NCBI GenBank assembly: GCA_937892865.1
Contig: CALBJG010000178.1
Location: 1-24,558, forward strand
DNA: 24,558 bases
Direction: 5' to 3'
From: an uncultured Clostridia bacterium
GTDB taxonomy: Bacteria > Bacillota > Clostridia > Oscillospirales > Oscillospiraceae
Positions 21,149-24,558 of the stretch are shown here, piece by piece; the first letter of the stretch is position 1, and each line of letters starts with the position of its first letter. The notes below the pieces were generated by a model that was not told the DNA's origin, searched no databases, and saw only the letters and a program-made list of their open reading frames with translations. The position numbers and the translations under genes are program-made.

Positions 21149-21181
21149 CCGAAAAGGAAATGTTTTTGAACGATTAGGATA

Positions 21182-21211
21182 TTGCTTTTATGGAGTCTGC
21201 TTTGCTATACT
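21182..21211 (+). promoter_or_regulatory. extended -10 promoter of the GH20 gene
   Basis: TTGCTT (21182-21187), 18-base spacer and TGCTATACT (21203-21211; TG-n extension plus TATACT). The start codon at 21254 lies about 35 bases after the expected start. Confidence 0.65.
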
Positions 21212-21253
21212 GTTTATAAGAAGCCACAACTTGTAAACAAGGGGGAATCGGTT

Positions 21254-23065
21254 TTGTTGACGAAAGAATATCAGTTTATCTGTGACAGCGTTCTGGAATT
21301 GGTAGAATGCACCTTCCAGGGCGATATTTCTGTGGAAGAATTCGATGGCGTATCGGTAAAATTCGACGGCAAAGACGCCATCATCGGCTGCAACGGCAAA
21401 AACACCTTCGCTCGCGGCATCTTTTTGCTGGCTATGGAGAATAAGGGCGAGCCTTTCGAAATCCGGCAGAAGCCCCGGTTTGATATTCTGGCAACGATGC
21501 CTGATGTGGCGAGAAACGGCGTATTCACCGTGGAGGCTCTGAAAAAGTATATGCTGCAGATGGCGGCCCTTGGTTTTAATCACATCACCTTCAATTTTGA
21601 GGATATGTTTGAACTGAAGGGGTATCCCCGTTTCGGTTATATGCGCGGCCGTTATTCCCTGGAGGAACTGCAGGAAATCTGCGCCTATGGTCAAAAAGTC
21701 GGTATCTCTTTTATGCCCTGCGTGCAATCTTTAGGACATATGGGTCAGTATTTGCAATGGGAGGAATCCACTCCCGTAAAGGATACTTCTGAGTGTCTTT
21801 TGGCCGATGCCCCGGAGACCTATGCCCTTTTGGAAGAAGCCTATAAGATGATGCGCTCCCTGACAGATTGCAAATACTTAAAGGTTTGTATGGACGAGAC
21901 CCACGATTTGGGTTCCGGTCGCCATAAAAGCCTTTATGGCGAAGAGAAGCGGCGTGATATTTATCTGCGCCACGCCCGAAAAGTATTCGAACTGTGCGAA
22001 AAGTACGGTTTTATCCCGGTTATTTACAGCGATATGTTCTGGCGGGATGCTTCCAAGCACGGTTGGTATCACGACCCGGATGTGCAGGTAAACGAGGATA
22101 TGCTGACAGGCTTCCCGAAAAATATCGCCCTGGATTACTGGGATTATTATCAAACCGACAAGAAACTGTATGACCACTATGTCAGCCAGCACTTAAATTT
22201 CAATCGGGAAATTCATGTTACCGGCAGTATCTGGACCTGGGAAGGTTTTACAGAGGATACCGTATTCACCTGGGATACCTCCATTCCTATGATGCAATCC
22301 TGCCTGGAATACGGCCTCAAAACCTTTATCGTCAGCCAGTGGAACGACGAGGGCTCTGAGTGCAATTCAATGCACACCGCCAGCAGCCTGCCGATCTTCT
22401 CCGAGTATTGCTACCGGGGTCTTGACTGTACCAAGGAAGATATTTTCGCCGTCAGTGAATTCCTGACGAAAATGCCCTTGCAGCATAAGTTTGACCTTGG
22501 TCGTATTCACTCTGTTCTTCACGATTGTTATAAGGTTGCCAAGAAATATGTCTATGGCGATATTTTCTATGACCTTGCCAATATGCCTGTGGAGCAGGAT
22601 GTCCTGCGCAGGGATTTTGCCTACGCCTTGGAAAAAGCGGAAGAATTTGTGGCGCTGAATGATCCTCACAATCACGATTACTACGAATTTTGCTATTACA
22701 ATGCCAAGGTCGTATACAACAAATTCGACCTGACCGCCCTTGTGCGCAAGGCTTATAAAGCAGGGGACAAGGAAACCCTGCAGCACATCGCTTCTGTGCG
22801 GCTTCCCCAACTGATAGAAGATATGAAAACCTTTACCAAACTGTTCCAGCAGGATTGGCTTCGCAGCAAAAAGCCCAACGGCCTGGAAGTTATCAACATC
22901 CGCCTAGGCGGCGCAACTACCCAGCTGGAGTGGCAGGCCGGCTATCTGCAGGACTATCTGGATGGAAAAGTAGAGAAGATTCCTATGCTGGAAGAAGATG
23001 TGATCGTAGACGGCAAGAGCCAGTGGAAGGGCAAAGTCTTTACCCCCAGTATTATCGTTCCGTAA
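21254..23065 (+). CDS. GH20-type beta-N-acetylhexosaminidase, intracellular
   Basis: A 603-residue glycoside hydrolase that should release terminal GlcNAc or GalNAc by substrate-assisted catalysis. The TIM barrel starts around FDILATMPDVARNGVF; the catalytic Asp-Glu pair is D214-E215 in YLKVCMDETHDLGSGR, the GH20 signature. NHITFNFEDMFE, FMPCVQSLGHMGQYLQW, VIYSDMFWR and GSIWTWEGF / SQWNDEGSE supply the remaining sugar-binding positions. There is no signal peptide, so it acts in the cytosol on imported oligosaccharides. I take TTG 21254 as start: AAGGGGG (21239-21245) lies 8 bases upstream, and a second TTG follows at 21257. The C-terminal third (about 420-603) is helical and not recognised. 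A ROK sugar kinase lies convergently just downstream, consistent with amino-sugar or glucose use. Confidence 0.88.
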   Translation: MLTKEYQFICDSVLELVECTFQGDISVEEFDGVSVKFDGKDAIIGCNGKNTFARGIFLLAMENKGEPFEIRQKPRFDILATMPDVARNGVFTVEALKKYMLQMAALGFNHITFNFEDMFELKGYPRFGYMRGRYSLEELQEICAYGQKVGISFMPCVQSLGHMGQYLQWEESTPVKDTSECLLADAPETYALLEEAYKMMRSLTDCKYLKVCMDETHDLGSGRHKSLYGEEKRRDIYLRHARKVFELCEKYGFIPVIYSDMFWRDASKHGWYHDPDVQVNEDMLTGFPKNIALDYWDYYQTDKKLYDHYVSQHLNFNREIHVTGSIWTWEGFTEDTVFTWDTSIPMMQSCLEYGLKTFIVSQWNDEGSECNSMHTASSLPIFSEYCYRGLDCTKEDIFAVSEFLTKMPLQHKFDLGRIHSVLHDCYKVAKKYVYGDIFYDLANMPVEQDVLRRDFAYALEKAEEFVALNDPHNHDYYEFCYYNAKVVYNKFDLTALVRKAYKAGDKETLQHIASVRLPQLIEDMKTFTKLFQQDWLRSKKPNGLEVINIRLGGATTQLEWQAGYLQDYLDGKVEKIPMLEEDVIVDGKSQWKGKVFTPSIIVP

Positions 23066-23073
23066 GGAGAATG

Positions 23074-23106
23074 AAAAGCCGCATCCTGCAGGATGCGGCT
23101 TTTGCT
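23074..23106. terminator. bidirectional intrinsic terminator
   Basis: AAAAGCCGCATCC-TGCA-GGATGCGGCTTTT, 13-bp perfect stem with a 4-base loop, between the stops of the convergent GH20 and flavin reductase genes. Confidence 0.93.
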
Positions 23107-23706
23107 TTATTGTTTTTCAAAATCAGAGGCCGGGTGCTTGCACCAGGGGCAGATAAAATCTGCCGGCAATTCGTCCCCTTCATAGACATAGTTGCAGATC
23201 TTGCATACCCATTTTCCCTTTTCTTCCGGCTGGGGCTTGGGTTTCACATGGTCGAAATAGTACTGATAGGTCATACTGGGCTCCTTCGAGAGGATCTTTG
23301 CCTCTGTCACATCTGCAACAAACAGCGTATGGGTGCCCAGATCCACCGTGGAGATCACTTTGCCGCAGATCACGGCATTGCTGCAGCCTTCCACAAACCG
23401 GATGCCGTTTTCCGTTCTGGCTTCGGGAATGGATGCAAATTTTTCCACATCCCGTCCGGATTGGAATCCGTAGTGCTGAAACACCCAGAAAACCGCATCC
23501 TGGGAAAGCACAGACAGATTAAATTCTCCGGTGCGCAGGATCATATCGTGGGTATAGTTCTGCTTGTTCACCGTTACGCTGATCCGGTTGGGCTCGCTGG
23601 TAACTTGCTGCGCCGTGTTGATGATGCAGCCGTTATCCTTGTCCCCTTCCCGGGCAGAGATCACAAACAGACCGTAAGACAGTTTAAACAATGCTTTTTC
23701 GACCAT
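23107..23706 (-). CDS. flavin reductase-rubredoxin fusion (high-molecular-weight rubredoxin type)
   Basis: A 199-residue redox protein. Residues 1-150 are a flavin reductase-like FMN-binding domain (LSYGLFVISAREGDKDNGCI, then NTAQQVTSEPNRISVTVNKQ; HDMILRTGEFNLSVL). Residues 160-199 are a rubredoxin-type iron site with CKIC and CPWC (WVCKICNYVYEGDELPAD, then FICPWCKHPASDFEK). Fusions like this (Hrb) pass electrons from NAD(P)H via FMN and iron to flavodiiron proteins that reduce oxygen or nitric oxide in anaerobes. No flavodiiron gene is in the window, so the partner is unknown. GGAGG precedes the start and lies inside the end of the ROK kinase gene one base away, so the two are an operon. Confidence 0.92.
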   Translation of the reverse strand: MVEKALFKLSYGLFVISAREGDKDNGCIINTAQQVTSEPNRISVTVNKQNYTHDMILRTGEFNLSVLSQDAVFWVFQHYGFQSGRDVEKFASIPEARTENGIRFVEGCSNAVICGKVISTVDLGTHTLFVADVTEAKILSKEPSMTYQYYFDHVKPKPQPEEKGKWVCKICNYVYEGDELPADFICPWCKHPASDFEKQ

Positions 23707-23707
23707 C

Positions 23708-24558
23708 TTAATCCTCCAAAATCAATTTCACTGCGCCGTAAGCGCCGGCGTCGTTGCCTAATGTTGCCAACGCAAAGGTCACATCGGTGCTGGCGTGGTA
23801 GATATACTTGTTAAAGTGACGCTTAATGCCGTCGATGAGCACATCCCCCGCCTTACTGACACCGCCGCCGATGACCACTGCCTGGGGATTCAGCACGATG
23901 CAGATATTGGCGATAAACTCACCCATCAGACCGTATACCTGCTCCAGAATTTCCCGGGCGGCTGTATCTTCGGCATTTGCCGCGTCAAACACATCCTTAC
24001 AGGTAAAGTTTTCCATATTCCGCAAAACAGAGGGTGTTTCATTGGCTGCCAGATACCGCTTTGCCATGCGGACAACGCCGGTGGCGGAACAATATTGTTC
24101 CACACAGCCTTTTTTGCCACAGCCGCAGGTTTCAGTCTCTTCCCGGTTGATGACCATATGGCCGATCTCGCCGGCGGCGCCGTGGGTACCCAGCACCACT
24201 TTGCCGTCCATTACGATACCGCCGCCAACGCCGGTACCCAGGGTAACAAAGAGCATATTTTGGAAACCTCTTCCGCTGCCTTTCCAGCATTCGCCCAGGG
24301 CGGCAACAGAGGCATCGTTACCCGCTTTTACCGGCAGACCTACCAACTTGTGGAATTCTTCCGCCACATTGAAGATGCCCCAGCCCAGGTTATCGCAGCC
24401 GGCGACTACACCGTTTGCGTCCACCGCGCCGGGAACGCCGATGCCGGCGCCCAGAAGATCGGCGGTGTCGATGCCCTTGTCGGCGATGTAGGCCTTAATG
24501 GAGGCGGCGATATCGGGCAGGATATTGCTGCCGTCGTTGGACTTGTCGGTGGGGATCT
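23708..24558 (-). CDS. ROK-family sugar kinase (glucokinase-like), 5' end beyond the window
   Basis: The visible 283 residues start inside the protein (IPTDKSNDGSNILPDIAASI) and end at the stop at 23708. Visible: GIGVPGAVDANGVVAGCDNL (sugar site region), GNDASVAALGE with the catalytic-type Asp, LGTGVGGGIVMDGKVV (phosphate/ROK signature), GAAGEIGHMVI with the zinc/substrate His, CGCGKKGCVEQYCSATG (zinc-binding ROK Cys motif) and VIGGGVSKAGDVLIDGIK. The N-terminal DxGGT ATP motif is off the right end, as is the start. ROK kinases phosphorylate glucose, GlcNAc, ManNAc or similar. The nearby GH20 hexosaminidase makes an amino-sugar substrate possible, but glucokinase is the default call. The next gene (flavin reductase-rubredoxin) begins one base after its stop. 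Confidence 0.93.
   Translation of the reverse strand, partial: IPTDKSNDGSNILPDIAASIKAYIADKGIDTADLLGAGIGVPGAVDANGVVAGCDNLGWGIFNVAEEFHKLVGLPVKAGNDASVAALGECWKGSGRGFQNMLFVTLGTGVGGGIVMDGKVVLGTHGAAGEIGHMVINREETETCGCGKKGCVEQYCSATGVVRMAKRYLAANETPSVLRNMENFTCKDVFDAANAEDTAAREILEQVYGLMGEFIANICIVLNPQAVVIGGGVSKAGDVLIDGIKRHFNKYIYHASTDVTFALATLGNDAGAYGAVKLILED

Overview
The window looks like chromosomal DNA from an anaerobic, low-to-mid GC Clostridia-type Firmicute, most like gut Oscillospiraceae/Ruminococcaceae. The order ylxM-ffh-rpsP-khpA-rimM-trmD is the classic Firmicutes arrangement. Other support comes from a SpoIID homologue (sporulation or cell-wall lineage), a small ferredoxin-thioredoxin-reductase-like protein, a rubredoxin-flavoprotein (both typical of anaerobes), BspA-like surface proteins, and consensus TTGACA/TATAAT promoters with AGGAGG-type ribosome binding sites. 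The taxon is inferred from gene content only.

Layout. 1-140: the last codons of a large secreted protein (mostly outside the window) and a 36-residue peptide gene. 180-818 (-): GNAT acetyltransferase. 1017-1247: small conserved-type unknown. 1351-5317 (+): a tightly coupled operon of zinc/manganese-type ABC importer (lipoprotein, ATPase, permease), trmO and a polysaccharide-deacetylase-like protein. About 5320-6056: an IS200-type insertion sequence with its transposase on the minus strand. 6104-7919 (-): a small membrane protein and a MATE exporter, the latter divergent from a DeoR-type regulator (8040-8801). 9109-9196 (-): tRNA-Leu(CAG). 9294-10420 (-): metA with a coupled FTR-like protein. 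10481-11485 (-): SpoIID-like protein, divergent from a membrane-anchored LRR protein (11638-13374). 13417-17658 (-): the ylxM-ffh-rpsP-khpA-rimM-trmD operon ending in a sirtuin. 17893-20928 (+): a 1011-residue secreted BspA/Ig-like protein followed by a second 36-residue peptide gene. 21254-23065 (+): intracellular GH20-type hexosaminidase. 23107-24558 (-): rubredoxin-containing flavin reductase and a ROK sugar kinase cut off by the window end.

Most striking: the first 140 bases reappear almost exactly (6 differences by eye) at 20913-21052. In both places they hold the C-terminal codons of a big secreted protein, a ribosome binding site and the small peptide gene. A 'surface protein plus acidic 36-mer' cassette therefore exists at least twice, about 20.9 kb apart in direct orientation. 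The peptide has a YxxP motif near its N terminus, a Ser-Gly-Gly step and an acidic tail, so it resembles a leader-plus-core precursor, but no maturation enzyme is visible in the window. The C-terminal part of the 1011-residue gene jumps from about 33% to about 54% GC near position 20400, which suggests module exchange between such paralogues.

Regulatory structure is unusually legible. I could place ten good sigma-A type promoters and several bidirectional terminators. The MATE/DeoR intergenic region has overlapping divergent promoters and three helically phased TTTATCA repeats. The IS200 element carries a 13-bp inverted repeat that could pair its 5' leader with a 3' hairpin loop.
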